Origin: Sphingomonas bacterium
GTDB lineage: Bacteria; Pseudomonadota; Alphaproteobacteria; Sphingomonadales; Sphingomonadaceae
Assembly: GCF_028292945.1 (NCBI RefSeq)
Contig: NZ_JAQGLJ010000128.1
Span: 1-64,000, forward strand
Direction: 5' to 3'
Length of the DNA stretch: 64,000 nucleotides
Positions 28,309 through 37,934 of the stretch are shown in pieces. Under the pieces are notes generated by a model that saw nothing but the letters and a program-made list of their open reading frames with translations, was not told the DNA's origin and did not search any database. Position numbers and translations under genes: made by a program. Numbering within the stretch: the first letter of the stretch is position 1; each line of letters begins with the position of its first letter.

Positions 28309-29469
28309 ATGGCAACGACGATCACCTGCGACGTCGCGATCGTCGGCGGCGGGCTTTCGGGCGGGTTGCTGGCGCTGGCGCTGCGCGGCAAACATCCGGC
28401 GCTCGACGTTCGGCTGGTCGAGGCGGGCGACCGCGTCGGCGGCAATCACGTCTGGTCGTTCTTCGGCACGGACATCGCCGACGCCGATCGCTGGCTGCTG
28501 AGCCGACTGATCAGCCATGCCTGGCCCGGTTACGATGTCAGCTTTCCCGCGCACGTCCGCACCATCGGCCAGCCCTATTATTCGATCGAGAGCGAGCGAC
28601 TGGACGCTGCCGTCCGCGCGGCGCTGCCCGACGACGCGCTGATGCTGGGCGCGCGCGTGCTCGCCGTTTCGCCGGCCGCGGTGACGCTGGCCAGCGGCGA
28701 GCGGATCGAGGCGACGGGCGTTATCGACGCGCGCGGGACCGCGGACCTGTCGCACTTCGAACTGGGATGGCAGAAGTTCCTGGGCCGCGAGTTGCGGCTG
28801 GAAGCGCCGCATGGACGCGAGCGGCCGATGATCATGGATGCGAAAGTGCCGCAGCTGGACGGGTTCCGCTTTGTCTATTCGCTGCCCTTCGCGCCCGACC
28901 GGATGTTCGTCGAGGACACGTATTTCTCCGAGTACGGCAAGCTGTCGGCGGCGACGCTGCGCAAGCGCGTGGACGGCTATGCGGCGGCACAGGGCTGGAC
29001 GATCGCCGAGTGCCTGCGCGAGGAACAGGGCGTGCTGCCGATCACCATGGGTGGCGATTTCCAGGCCTATTGGAACTCGGGCGGGCGCGGCGTCGCAAAG
29101 ATCGGCATGCGCGCCGGCCTGTTCCAGCCCGCGACCGGCTATTCGCTGCCCGATGCGGTGCGCAGCGCGGTGCGGCTGGCGGCGCGGCGCGACTTCGAGA
29201 GCGCGGCGCTGCATGAAGCGACGCACGCGCATGCCGCACGGACGTGGCGGGAGCGGCGCTTCTATCGGATGCTCAACGCGATGCTGTTCCGCGCCGCCGA
29301 CGCGCCCGAACGCTACCGGGTGATCGAGCGTTTCTATCGTATGCGGCCCAATCTGGTGCGGCGTTTCTATGCTGGAAGTTCCACGCTTGCCGACAAGGCA
29401 CGCATCCTGACCGGTAAGCCGCCGGTGGCGGTCGGCCGCGCGCTGATGGCGATTCGGGGGGTGTCGTGA
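28309..29469 (+). CDS. crtY: Lycopene beta-cyclase
   Basis: CDVAIVGGGLSGGLLALALRGKHPALDVRLVEAGDRVGGNHVWSFFGTDI...LDGFRFVYSLPFAPDRMFVEDTYFSE. Confidence 0.96.
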   Translation: MATTITCDVAIVGGGLSGGLLALALRGKHPALDVRLVEAGDRVGGNHVWSFFGTDIADADRWLLSRLISHAWPGYDVSFPAHVRTIGQPYYSIESERLDAAVRAALPDDALMLGARVLAVSPAAVTLASGERIEATGVIDARGTADLSHFELGWQKFLGRELRLEAPHGRERPMIMDAKVPQLDGFRFVYSLPFAPDRMFVEDTYFSEYGKLSAATLRKRVDGYAAAQGWTIAECLREEQGVLPITMGGDFQAYWNSGGRGVAKIGMRAGLFQPATGYSLPDAVRSAVRLAARRDFESAALHEATHAHAARTWRERRFYRMLNAMLFRAADAPERYRVIERFYRMRPNLVRRFYAGSSTLADKARILTGKPPVAVGRALMAIRGVS

Positions 29470-30944
29470 AGAGCGCCATCGTCGTGGGTTCGGGGTTCGG
29501 CGGGCTGGCGCTCGCGATCCGGCTGCAATCGGCCGGCGTCGCGACGACGTTGGTCGAGGGCCGCGACAAGCCGGGTGGGCGCGCGTATTATTGGGAGCGC
29601 GACGGCTTCGTCTTCGACGCGGGGCCGACCGTCATCACCGATCCGGCGTGCCTGAAGGAGCTGTGGGCGCTGTCGGGGCGCGACATGGCGCATGACGTAG
29701 AGCTGGTGCCGGTAAGCCCCTTCTACCGGCTCAACTGGCCGGACGGCACGAATTTCGACTATTCGAACGACGAGCAGGCGCTGACCCGCGAGATCGCCAA
29801 GCTGAACCCGGCGGATGTCGCTGGCTATGCGAAGTTTCTGGAATATTCGGCGGGCGTCTATCACGAGGGCTATGAGAAGCTCGGCCATGCCGCGTTCCTT
29901 GACTTCGCGTCGATGATCAGGGCGGCACCTGCCTTGGCGAGATACCAGGCGTGGCGATCGGTTTATTCGATCGTGTCGTCCTATGTATCGAACGAGAAGC
30001 TGCGCGAGGCGCTGTCGTTCCACACGCTGCTGGTCGGAGGCAATCCGATGACCACCAGCGCGATCTACGCGCTGATCCACAAGCTGGAAAAGGATGGCGG
30101 CGTCTGGTTCGCGATGGGCGGGACCAACAAGCTGGTCGCGGGCATGGTGACGCATTTCGAGCGGCTCGGCGGGGTCGTCCGGCTCAACGACCCGGTGACG
30201 GAGATCGAGACGCTGGGCGAGCGCGCGACCGGCGTGACGACGGCGAGCGGCTGGCAGGGCCAAGCGGACGCGATCGCCGCCAATGCCGATATCATGCACA
30301 CCTACAAGACGCTGCTGCGCGGCTCGCGCTCGGCGCAGCGGACGCGCGGGCGGCTGGAGCGCAAGAAGTATTCGCCGTCGCTGTTCGTGGTGCATTTCGG
30401 CGTGACGGGGACGTGGCCGGGCATTCCGCACCATTCGATCCTGTTCGGGCCGCGTTACAAGGGGCTGCTCGACGACATCTACAAGCATGGTGTGGTGCCG
30501 GAGGATTTCTCGCTGTACCTCCACCACCCGACCGTCACCGACCCGTCGATGGCCCCCGAGGGGCATTCCACCTTCTACGCACTCGCGCCGGTGCCGCACA
30601 TGGGCAAGTCGCCGGTCGACTGGGACGTGGTCGGCCCGCTGCTGGAGAAGCGCATCCTCGACGAGATCGGGCGGCGGCTGATTCCCGACATCCACGAGCG
30701 GATCGTGACCAAGTTCAGCTACGCCCCGCCGGATTTCGCGCGCGACCTGAACGCGCATCTGGGGTCCGCGTTCTCGCTGGAGCCGACGCTGCTGCAGAGC
30801 GCGTATTTCCGGGTGCACAATCGGGATGATGCGATCTCGAATCTGTATTTCGTCGGCGCCGGGACGCATCCGGGCGCGGGGATACCGGGCGTGGTCGGGA
30901 GTGCGAAGGCGACGGCGAAGCTGATGCTGGAGGGGGCACCGTGA
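29466..30944 (+). CDS. crtI: Phytoene desaturase
   Basis: KSAIVVGSGFGGLALAIRLQSAGVATTLVEGRDKPGGRAYYWERDGFVFDAGPTVITDP...YFVGAGTHPGAGIPGVVGSAKATAKLML. Confidence 0.97.
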   Translation: MKSAIVVGSGFGGLALAIRLQSAGVATTLVEGRDKPGGRAYYWERDGFVFDAGPTVITDPACLKELWALSGRDMAHDVELVPVSPFYRLNWPDGTNFDYSNDEQALTREIAKLNPADVAGYAKFLEYSAGVYHEGYEKLGHAAFLDFASMIRAAPALARYQAWRSVYSIVSSYVSNEKLREALSFHTLLVGGNPMTTSAIYALIHKLEKDGGVWFAMGGTNKLVAGMVTHFERLGGVVRLNDPVTEIETLGERATGVTTASGWQGQADAIAANADIMHTYKTLLRGSRSAQRTRGRLERKKYSPSLFVVHFGVTGTWPGIPHHSILFGPRYKGLLDDIYKHGVVPEDFSLYLHHPTVTDPSMAPEGHSTFYALAPVPHMGKSPVDWDVVGPLLEKRILDEIGRRLIPDIHERIVTKFSYAPPDFARDLNAHLGSAFSLEPTLLQSAYFRVHNRDDAISNLYFVGAGTHPGAGIPGVVGSAKATAKLMLEGAP

Positions 30945-31069
30945 ACGACCCGGAGCCCTTCGGATTTGGAGACCGGTGGTTTGATCGAGTGGTTTCGATC
31001 AGAACATTCTCCATCTTAGCCGTCGTATTCGCGGCAGGATTGGTCTGGTCGCGTGTGGAGTTCTTCTAG
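30941..31069 (+). CDS. Small single-pass membrane protein in the crt cluster
   Basis: GTG-start ORF VNDPEPFGFGDRWFDRVVSIRTFSILAVVFAAGLVWSRVEFF*, overlapping the crtI stop and abutting the next ATG; absent from the supplied ORF track. Confidence 0.5.
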   Translation: MNDPEPFGFGDRWFDRVVSIRTFSILAVVFAAGLVWSRVEFF

Positions 31070-31651
31070 ATGAGGCGCCTAGCGATCTACTGCGGCTCCG
31101 CCACGCCTGCCGACCCCGCCTATATCGCCGAAGCGCGTGCCGTCGGGCGCGGGCTGGCCGAACGCGGGATCGGTGTCGTGTATGGCGGCGGGCGGCTGGG
31201 GTTGATGGGGGCGGTGGCGGACGCCGCGCTGGAAGCCGGCGGCGAGGTGATCGGGGCGATCCCGCGCGCGCTGGTCGACATGGAGGTGGCGCATCGCGGA
31301 CTGACGGAATTGCACGTCGTCGAGACGATGCATCAGCGCAAGCAGCTGTTCACCGACCTGTGCGACGGCTTCGTCACGCTGCCCGGCGGCACGGGGACGA
31401 TGGACGAACTGTGGGAGGCGCTCAGCTGGGCGCAGCTGGGCTATCATGCCAAGCCGGTGGGGTTGCTCAATTCGGGCGGCTTCTATGACGGTTTGGTCAG
31501 CTTCTGGACGACCATGAGCGAAGTGGGTTTCGTGCGGCCGCAGCATGTCGAATTGCTGATCGTGGGCAATTCGCTGGACGCGCTGTTGGAGCGGATGACG
31601 GCGTTCGTGCCGGTGCAGACGATCGTGGCGACGAAGGCGAGCGATCTGTGA
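31070..31651 (+). CDS. LOG family protein (TIGR00730)
   Basis: GIGVVYGGGRLGLMGAVADAAL...VETMHQRKQLFTDLCDGFVTLPGGTGTMDELWEALSWAQLGYHAKPVGLLN. Confidence 0.94.
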   Translation: MRRLAIYCGSATPADPAYIAEARAVGRGLAERGIGVVYGGGRLGLMGAVADAALEAGGEVIGAIPRALVDMEVAHRGLTELHVVETMHQRKQLFTDLCDGFVTLPGGTGTMDELWEALSWAQLGYHAKPVGLLNSGGFYDGLVSFWTTMSEVGFVRPQHVELLIVGNSLDALLERMTAFVPVQTIVATKASDL

Positions 31652-31663
31652 CAGCCCTTTCTT

Positions 31664-31776
31664 CCACCCCGGCGAAGGCCGGGGCTCAGTCACACAGGTT
31701 CAAGTTGGAGAGCGCAGTCCGCTGCCTGCTAGCGCATCGTGACTGGACCCCGGCTTCCGCCGGGGAGGGGCTGAGG
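31664..31776. repeat. Palindromic element related to the one in the helicase
   Basis: CCCCGGCGAAGGCCGGGGCTCAGTCAC ... GTGACTGGACCCCGGCTTCCGCCGGGGAGGGGCTGAG between the LOG gene and crtB. Confidence 0.8.
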
Positions 31777-31807
31777 GCGAGGACTGCCAACGACGTCGAG
31801 GCGTAGG

Positions 31808-32737
31808 GTGGACCGCACCACCCTCGTCGCACATGCCCGCGCGTCGATAGCGCGGGGGTCGAAGTCGTTCGCCGCCGCGTCCAAGCTGTTCGACCCGGTC
31901 ACGCGCGAACGCGCGTGGCTGTTATATGCCTGGTGTCGGCGATGCGACGACGTCGTCGATGGGCAGGATCACGGCCACACGATGAGCGCGGTTGCCGATG
32001 CGCCGGCGCGGGTGCGCGAGGTGGCGGATCTGACCGCTATGGCGCTCGCGGGCAAGCCGACCGGCGACCCGGCGTTTGACGCGCTGGGGTTGGTCGCCGC
32101 CGAGGTCGCCCTGCCCCACCTTTGGCCGCGCGACGTGATCGCCGGGTTCGCGCTCGACGCCGACGAATGGCAGCCGAAATCGGCGGATGACCTGTATCGT
32201 TACTGCTACGCCGTCGCCGGCGCGGTCGGGTGCATGATGGCGGTGGTGATGGGCGTGCCGCCCGACGACGAGGACACGCTGGACCGCGCGTGCGACCTGG
32301 GCATCGCCTTCCAGCTCGCCAATATCGCGCGCGACGTGGGCGAGGATGCCGCCGCCGGGCGCTGCTACCTGCCGCACGACTGGCTGGCGGAGATGGATAT
32401 GGGACCGGGCGAACACATGAAGCCGCATTACCGGCCCCGGCTGGCGGTGCTGGCGAAGCGGCTCGCGGGGTGCGCGGCTGCGTACGAGGCGAGCGCGCGC
32501 GCGGGGACGCCGGCGCTGCCGCTGCGATCGGCCTGGGCGGTGCTTGCGGCGGCGAACATCTATGGCGCGATCGGGCGCGCGGTGGCGGATCGGGGCGAAC
32601 ACGCCTGGGATCATCGGGTGACGACATCGCGCGCGGATAAACTCGGCTTTGTCGCGAAGGCCGGCTGGCAGGCGGCGCGACGCCGGACGTTGTATCCACC
32701 CGTCTCGCGTGACGGGCTGTGGACGCGGCCGCGCTGA
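31808..32737 (+). CDS. crtB: Phytoene synthase
   Basis: GSKSFAAASKLFDPVTRERAWLLYAWCRRCDDVVDGQ...AFQLANIARDVGEDAAAGRCYLPHDWL. Confidence 0.96.
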   Translation: MDRTTLVAHARASIARGSKSFAAASKLFDPVTRERAWLLYAWCRRCDDVVDGQDHGHTMSAVADAPARVREVADLTAMALAGKPTGDPAFDALGLVAAEVALPHLWPRDVIAGFALDADEWQPKSADDLYRYCYAVAGAVGCMMAVVMGVPPDDEDTLDRACDLGIAFQLANIARDVGEDAAAGRCYLPHDWLAEMDMGPGEHMKPHYRPRLAVLAKRLAGCAAAYEASARAGTPALPLRSAWAVLAAANIYGAIGRAVADRGEHAWDHRVTTSRADKLGFVAKAGWQAARRRTLYPPVSRDGLWTRPR

Positions 32738-32832
32738 AGTCCGCTCCGTCCGGGCGAGGATTTACCGGCAGCGAGCGTCGTTAACCACCGTGGGCAAGCC
32801 GATCCTCACCCTTTGCGCGGATAGGAGCGGGT

Positions 32833-33027
32833 ATGACGATGCTCTCCGCCCGCCTGTCCCGCGCGTTGCGCCAGGGTCGACGCGATCCCAGGCCGGATAC
32901 GCGCTCTGATCTGCTGCTGACGTTGTTGCGCAAGCGTGCGGCGGCGCATGGGGTGGGTGACGAGCAGCTGGAGGCGTTGTTGCGCGATCAGATCCGGTGG
33001 GCGCTGCCGATGGAGCGGGACTCCTAA
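32833..33027 (+). CDS. Small hypothetical protein
   Basis: MTMLSARLSRALRQGRRDPRPDTRSDLLLTLLRKRAAAHGVGDEQLEALLRDQIRWALPMERDS. Confidence 0.4.
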   Translation: MTMLSARLSRALRQGRRDPRPDTRSDLLLTLLRKRAAAHGVGDEQLEALLRDQIRWALPMERDS

Positions 33028-33029
33028 TC

Positions 33030-33116
33030 GTCATGCCGGCCTAGAACCGGCAGCCAACCATCGGCGAGTGCTGTACTTGTGGCTCGATGGACCCCGGCTG
33101 AAGGCCCGGGTGACGA
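33030..33116. repeat. Dispersed palindromic repeat (GTCATGCCGGCCT type, degenerate)
   Basis: GTCATGCCGGCCTAGAACCGGCAGCC ... GGACCCCGGCTGAAGGCCCGGGTGACGA. Confidence 0.6.
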
Positions 33117-33117
33117 C

Positions 33118-33354
33118 CTACCCCGCCGACTTAGCCTTCGGCTCGGCGGTTGCGACCCGTGCCCGCTGCTCGCGGCAGTCGGCGAGAAGTGTCGGGAAAT
33201 CTAGATCGGTGTGTCGCGCCAGCGCGGTCGGCAACTGCGCGCGACATTCGCTGACGGTGGCGAAGCGGACCGGCAGGATGCGCGCGTCGGCGCACTGGGT
33301 GCCGGCGTCGCCGCAGCCCAGGATCGCCATCACGAATGCGGTTGCTTCGATCAT
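33118..33354 (-). CDS. Hypothetical protein with signal-like N-terminus and Cys residues
   Basis: MIEATAFVMAILGCGDAGTQCADARILPVRFATVSECRAQLPTALARHTDLDFPTLLADCREQRA. Confidence 0.5.
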   Translation of the reverse strand: MIEATAFVMAILGCGDAGTQCADARILPVRFATVSECRAQLPTALARHTDLDFPTLLADCREQRARVATAEPKAKSAG

Positions 33355-33428
33355 GGATGACCCAACGGGCGATCGGATGATCCGTTCCCGTGGCGAAGCG
33401 CGGTCGTCGCGCCTACATCGCAGCGTTC

Positions 33429-35246
33429 ATGCCGCCTGCCCTCACCACCGATCCGCGAGTCGAGCCACCGCTGTGGCCGACGCTGAAGCGATTCCTGCCG
33501 TTCCTGTGGCCGGCGGGCGAGCCGGCGCTGAAGGTTCGAATCGTCGCGGCGATGATGTTGGTGGCAGCGTCCAAGGTGACGCAGGTCTATGTCATCGCCT
33601 TCTCGCTGAAATGGGCGGTCGACGCGATGGCGGCAGGCGATCGGTCGGCGACCTGGCTCGTGGTCGCGCTGGTGGTGGGCTATGCGGCCGCGCGGTTTGC
33701 GACGACGCTGTTCGACAATCTCCGCAACACGCTGTTCGAGCGCGTCGGGCAGGAAGCGACGCGGCGACTGGCGGCGACGGTGTTCGCGCACCTGCACCAG
33801 TTGTCGCTGCGCTTCCATCTCGAACGCCGCACCGGCGCGGTGACCAAGGTGGTCGAGCGGGGCACCAAGAGCATCGACACGATGCTGTACTTCATGCTGT
33901 TCAACATCGCGCCGACGGTGCTGGAGTTGGGGCTGGTACTCAACATCTTCCGCGGCTCGTTCGGCTGGGGAATGGTCGCGGCGACCTGCATGATGGTGGT
34001 CGCATATATCTGGTTCACGCGGGTGGTGACGGACTGGCGCGCGGCGCTGCGCACGCGGATGAATGACCTCGACACCGGCGCGGTCGCGCACGCGGTCGAC
34101 TCGCTGCTCAATTTCGAGACGGTCAAGTATTTCGGCGCGGAAGCGCGCGAGGCGAAACGCTATGAGAACGCGATGGTCGCCTATGCCAATGCGGCGACCA
34201 AGTCGGAGAACAGTCTGGCGTGGCTGAACGTCGGTCAGGCGCTGATCACCGGGCTGATGATGGCGGCGGGCATGGCCTTTGTGGCGCGCGGGTGGGGGGC
34301 CGGCAGCTTTACGGCAGGCGACGTGGTGCTGATCTCGACGCTGTTGTCGCAGCTGTTCCGCCCGCTGGACCTGCTGGGCATGGTGTATCGCACGATCCGG
34401 CAGGGCGTGCTCGACATGAGCGCGATGTTCGACCTGGTCGATACACCCGGCGAGATCGTCGACGCGCCCGATGCGACGGTGCTGACCGTGCCGAGCGGCC
34501 ATGTCCGGTTCGAGGGTGTGCACTTTGCCTATGACGGAGACCGCGAGATTTTGCGGGGGATCGACCTGGACGTGCCGCCGGGGACGACGTGCGCGATCGT
34601 CGGCGTGTCGGGCGCGGGCAAGTCGACGATCGCGCGGCTGCTGTTCCGCTTCTACGACCTGACGGGCGGGCGGATCACCATCGACGGGCAGGACATCGCC
34701 CGCGTGACGCAGGCATCGCTGCGGTCGGCGATCGGGATCGTGCCGCAGGACACGGTGCTGTTCAACGACACGATCGGCTACAACATCGCTTACGGCCGTG
34801 AGGGCGCGAGTACCGAAGAGATCGTCCGCGCGGCGCGCGGCGCGTCGATCGCGGACTTCATCGAAGGGCAGCCCGAGGGCTATGACACGCGTGTCGGCGA
34901 GCGTGGCCTGAAGCTGTCGGGCGGCGAGAAGCAGCGCGTCGCGATCGCGCGCACCTTGTTGAAGAACCCGCCGGTGCTGGTGCTGGACGAGGCCACGTCG
35001 GCGCTCGACAGCCGCACCGAAGCTGCGATCCTGGATACACTGGACGAAATCGAGCGCGGCCGCACGACCCTCGTCATCGCGCACCGGCTGTCGACGGTAG
35101 TGGGCGCGGACCAGATCGTCGTGCTGGAAGCGGGCGTCGTCGCCGAGCGCGGCCGCCATGCCGAGCTGCTGCGGCGTGGTGGGCTGTACGCGGCGATGTG
35201 GAACCGGCAGCAGACCGAGCGCGACGAGTTGCTGGCGGCGGAATAA
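33429..35246 (+). CDS. ABC transporter ATP-binding/permease protein (ATM1/HMT1-like)
   Basis: [98 protein letters not shown]. The upstream ATG at 33390 is possible. Confidence 0.93.
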   Translation: MPPALTTDPRVEPPLWPTLKRFLPFLWPAGEPALKVRIVAAMMLVAASKVTQVYVIAFSLKWAVDAMAAGDRSATWLVVALVVGYAAARFATTLFDNLRNTLFERVGQEATRRLAATVFAHLHQLSLRFHLERRTGAVTKVVERGTKSIDTMLYFMLFNIAPTVLELGLVLNIFRGSFGWGMVAATCMMVVAYIWFTRVVTDWRAALRTRMNDLDTGAVAHAVDSLLNFETVKYFGAEAREAKRYENAMVAYANAATKSENSLAWLNVGQALITGLMMAAGMAFVARGWGAGSFTAGDVVLISTLLSQLFRPLDLLGMVYRTIRQGVLDMSAMFDLVDTPGEIVDAPDATVLTVPSGHVRFEGVHFAYDGDREILRGIDLDVPPGTTCAIVGVSGAGKSTIARLLFRFYDLTGGRITIDGQDIARVTQASLRSAIGIVPQDTVLFNDTIGYNIAYGREGASTEEIVRAARGASIADFIEGQPEGYDTRVGERGLKLSGGEKQRVAIARTLLKNPPVLVLDEATSALDSRTEAAILDTLDEIERGRTTLVIAHRLSTVVGADQIVVLEAGVVAERGRHAELLRRGGLYAAMWNRQQTERDELLAAE

Positions 35247-35852
35247 TCAGGCGCAGGTGAGCCGCACCACCTTTGCCGGCTTGTCGAACACCAGCGACGA
35301 ACACCGGCCGAGCAGATCGCGGCCGATCAACAAGCCGGCGCGGCCCGGCTTGCCTTTTGCCGCGGCCAGCACCTCGTCCGGGTCGGCGTCGGCCTCGCGG
35401 ATGGTATTGGCGGCACCGCCATCGCCGACACGTACGGCGATTCTACTCAGCACCAACGGACCGAATGCGGCGGGTTCGGCCAACGTCAGCGTGCGCACCG
35501 GCCGGCTTACCCCGAACGCGATCAACGCCGGCCGCGACTCGCCGGACATCGTGCCGCGATGCGCCCTGGCGAGCGCGACGCCGAGGGCGGCGCTGGTTAT
35601 CGTGCGGGGTGTCAGCGGATCGAAGCGAACAGCAGTCCTGACGCTGCCCAGCATCGCGGTGCCGGCGCTGAGCCCGGAATGCAGACCCTCGAGCGGCAGC
35701 GACATGGTCCGCTCGCCCGCGCTCGGCGGCCCCAGAACGAAACCGACCACCGGATCGGGGAGCCCCCCCGGGCCGATCGCCGGTCACCGCTCGCTCCGCT
35801 GCGGGCGGGGCGGCGGCGACTAGCAGGGAGGCGAGCAGAAGGGAGCGCATGG
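35247..35852 (-). pseudogene. Predicted secreted retropepsin-like protein, frameshifted at a G7 run
   Basis: Signal peptide MRSLLLASLLVAAAPPAAERAVTGDRPGG is in one frame; PDPVVGFVLGPPSAGERTMSLPLEGLHSGL...AGLLIGRDLLGRCSSLVFD is in another. Deleting one G from GGGGGGG (plus-strand C run at about 35763-35769) joins them. Confidence 0.65.
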
Positions 35853-36034
35853 ACGGGATGTCGCCGCGAATCGTGGCAGCCGAGCGGCGTTCGGCTGCCT
35901 TATAAACGGGCACCTACCGCAAGCCTGCTTAGGAAACCGTCTGCTTTCGCTGCGATGCCCTGGGACCAGGCACCGGAATCCGCCCTTGGCACGGCGGTTG
36001 CTAGGCTCTCACGCGGGACACCGAAGGGGCAGGC

Positions 36035-36373
36035 ATGAAGCTGATCGTCGCGATCATCAAACCGTTCAAGCTGGACGAGGTGCGAGAGGCCCTCACCACG
36101 CTTGGCGTGGCGGGGATGACTGTCACCGAGGTCAAGGGCTTCGGCCGCCAGAAGGGCCAGACCGAGATCTATCGCGGTGCCGAATACTCCACGAACATGG
36201 TCCCCAAGATCAAGATCGAAGTGGTTTGCGACACCGCACTTGCCGATCGGGTGGTCGAGGCGATGCAGCAGGCGGCGAACACGGGAACGATCGGGGACGG
36301 CAAGATCTTCGTGCTCGACGTGGGCCAGGCGGTGCGGATCCGCACCGGCGATACCGACGGGAACGCGCTGTGA
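36035..36373 (+). CDS. glnB: Nitrogen regulatory protein P-II
   Basis: MKLIVAIIKPFKLDEVREALTTLGVAGMTVTEVKGFGRQKGQTEIYRGAEYSTNMVPKIKIEVV. Confidence 0.97.
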   Translation: MKLIVAIIKPFKLDEVREALTTLGVAGMTVTEVKGFGRQKGQTEIYRGAEYSTNMVPKIKIEVVCDTALADRVVEAMQQAANTGTIGDGKIFVLDVGQAVRIRTGDTDGNAL

Positions 36374-36396
36374 ACGGTTCTGTGACGGGGGAACAG

Positions 36397-37827
36397 ATGA
36401 AGCAGATGGGCAAATATGCATTGGCGGCGGGAGCCGGCATCCTCTTTGCGGTGCCGGCACTGGCCAATGTCGCGGCGCCGGTTATCTCCGCGCCGGCTGC
36501 GTTCGTGCCGACCGCCGAGATGGTCAACAAGGGCGACGTCGCCTGGATGCTGGTCGCCTCGGCGCTGGTGCTGATGATGTCGGTGCCGGCGCTGGCGCTG
36601 TTCTATGGCGGGCTGGTGCGCGCCAAGAACATGCTCAGCGTGCTGATGCAGGTGCTGACGATCGTCTGCGTGGCGGCGCTGGTGTGGTTCGCCTGGGGCT
36701 ATTCCATGGCCTTCACCTCGACGGGTACGCCGTTCCCCAAGCTGTTCGGCGGGCTGGACAAGGCGTTCCTGGCGGGCGTCAGCCCTTCCACGTTCGCGGC
36801 GACATTCTCCAATGGCGTCTATCTGCCCGAATATGTCTTCATCATCTTTCAGATGACGTTCGCGTGCATCACCCCGGCGCTGATCGTCGGCGCGTTCGCG
36901 GAGCGGGTGAAGTTCACGCCGCTGATCATCTTCGTCGTCGCGTGGCTGACGCTCGCTTATTTCCCCATCGCGCACATGGTCTGGTATTTTGCCGGGCCTG
37001 ACTTCCTGTACGCGGCGCCGACCGACACCGGGCTGATCTGGGGCTGGGGCGCGCTGGACTTCGCGGGCGGGACGGTGGTGCACATCAACGCCGGCATCGC
37101 CGGGCTGATCGGCTGCATCGTGATCGGCCCACGCATCGGCTACAAGACCGAGCCGATGCCGCCGCATTCGCTCGTGATGACGATGATCGGCGCGTCGCTG
37201 CTGTGGATCGGCTGGTTCGGCTTCAATGCCGGGTCGGGGCTGGAAGCCAATGCATTCGGCGCGCTCGCCTTCATCAACACGCTGGTGGCGACGGCCGCCG
37301 CTGGAGCCACCTGGGCGATAATCGAACAGGTGGTTCACAAGAAGCCGTCGCTGCTAGGCGCCGCGTCCGGCGTCGTCGCCGGCCTGGTCGCGATCACCCC
37401 GGCGGCGGGGTTCGCGCACCCCGGCACCGCGATCCTGCTCGGCGCGGTGGCGTCGGCGGGGTGCTTCGTGTTCGTCACCACGGTCAAGAACGCGTTCAAA
37501 TATGACGACACGCTCGACGTATTCGGCATCCACTGCGTCGGCGGCATCATCGGCGCGCTGGGCACCGCGATCGTCGCCGACCCGGCGCTCGGCGGGCAGG
37601 GCTGGATCGACTATACCGCGTCGGTCGCCAAGGCAGGCGAGTATTCGATGTCGGGCCAGTTCGTGACGCAAGCCTGGGCGGTGGTCACCACCTTGTTGTG
37701 GAGCGGCATCGTGTCGGCGGTGCTGTTCCTGGCGCTGAAGCACACGATCGGGCTGCGGGTCCCGGCCGAGATCGAGAGCGAAGGCCTCGACCTCCACGAA
37801 CATGGCGAGCGCGCCTACAACCTTTGA
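36397..37827 (+). CDS. amtB: Ammonium transporter
   Basis: NKGDVAWMLVASALVLMMSVPALALFYGGLVRAKNMLSVLMQ...DFAGGTVVHINAGIAGLIG...FGIHCVGGIIGALGTAI. Confidence 0.97.
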   Translation: MKQMGKYALAAGAGILFAVPALANVAAPVISAPAAFVPTAEMVNKGDVAWMLVASALVLMMSVPALALFYGGLVRAKNMLSVLMQVLTIVCVAALVWFAWGYSMAFTSTGTPFPKLFGGLDKAFLAGVSPSTFAATFSNGVYLPEYVFIIFQMTFACITPALIVGAFAERVKFTPLIIFVVAWLTLAYFPIAHMVWYFAGPDFLYAAPTDTGLIWGWGALDFAGGTVVHINAGIAGLIGCIVIGPRIGYKTEPMPPHSLVMTMIGASLLWIGWFGFNAGSGLEANAFGALAFINTLVATAAAGATWAIIEQVVHKKPSLLGAASGVVAGLVAITPAAGFAHPGTAILLGAVASAGCFVFVTTVKNAFKYDDTLDVFGIHCVGGIIGALGTAIVADPALGGQGWIDYTASVAKAGEYSMSGQFVTQAWAVVTTLLWSGIVSAVLFLALKHTIGLRVPAEIESEGLDLHEHGERAYNL

Positions 37828-37892
37828 CGAGATTGGGCGGCGGGATCCTCTCCCCCGTCGTCCAAACCAGGTTCCTCCTGCGAACGCGACTA

Positions 37893-37925
37893 AACCCCGG
37901 CACAGCGATGTGCCGGGGTTCTTTT
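37893..37925 (+). terminator. Rho-independent terminator downstream of amtB
   Basis: AACCCCGGCACA-gcga-TGTGCCGGGGTT followed by CTTTT; perfect 12-bp stem. Confidence 0.88.
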
Positions 37926-37934
37926 CATGTCAGG

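Noticed and set aside
33390-33428. N-terminal extension MAKRGRRAYIAAF of the ABC transporter
   Set aside because: It is encoded by sequence resembling the spacer repeat near 54162; the ATG at 33429 (MPPALTTDPRVEPPLWPTLKRFLPF) looks like the real start.
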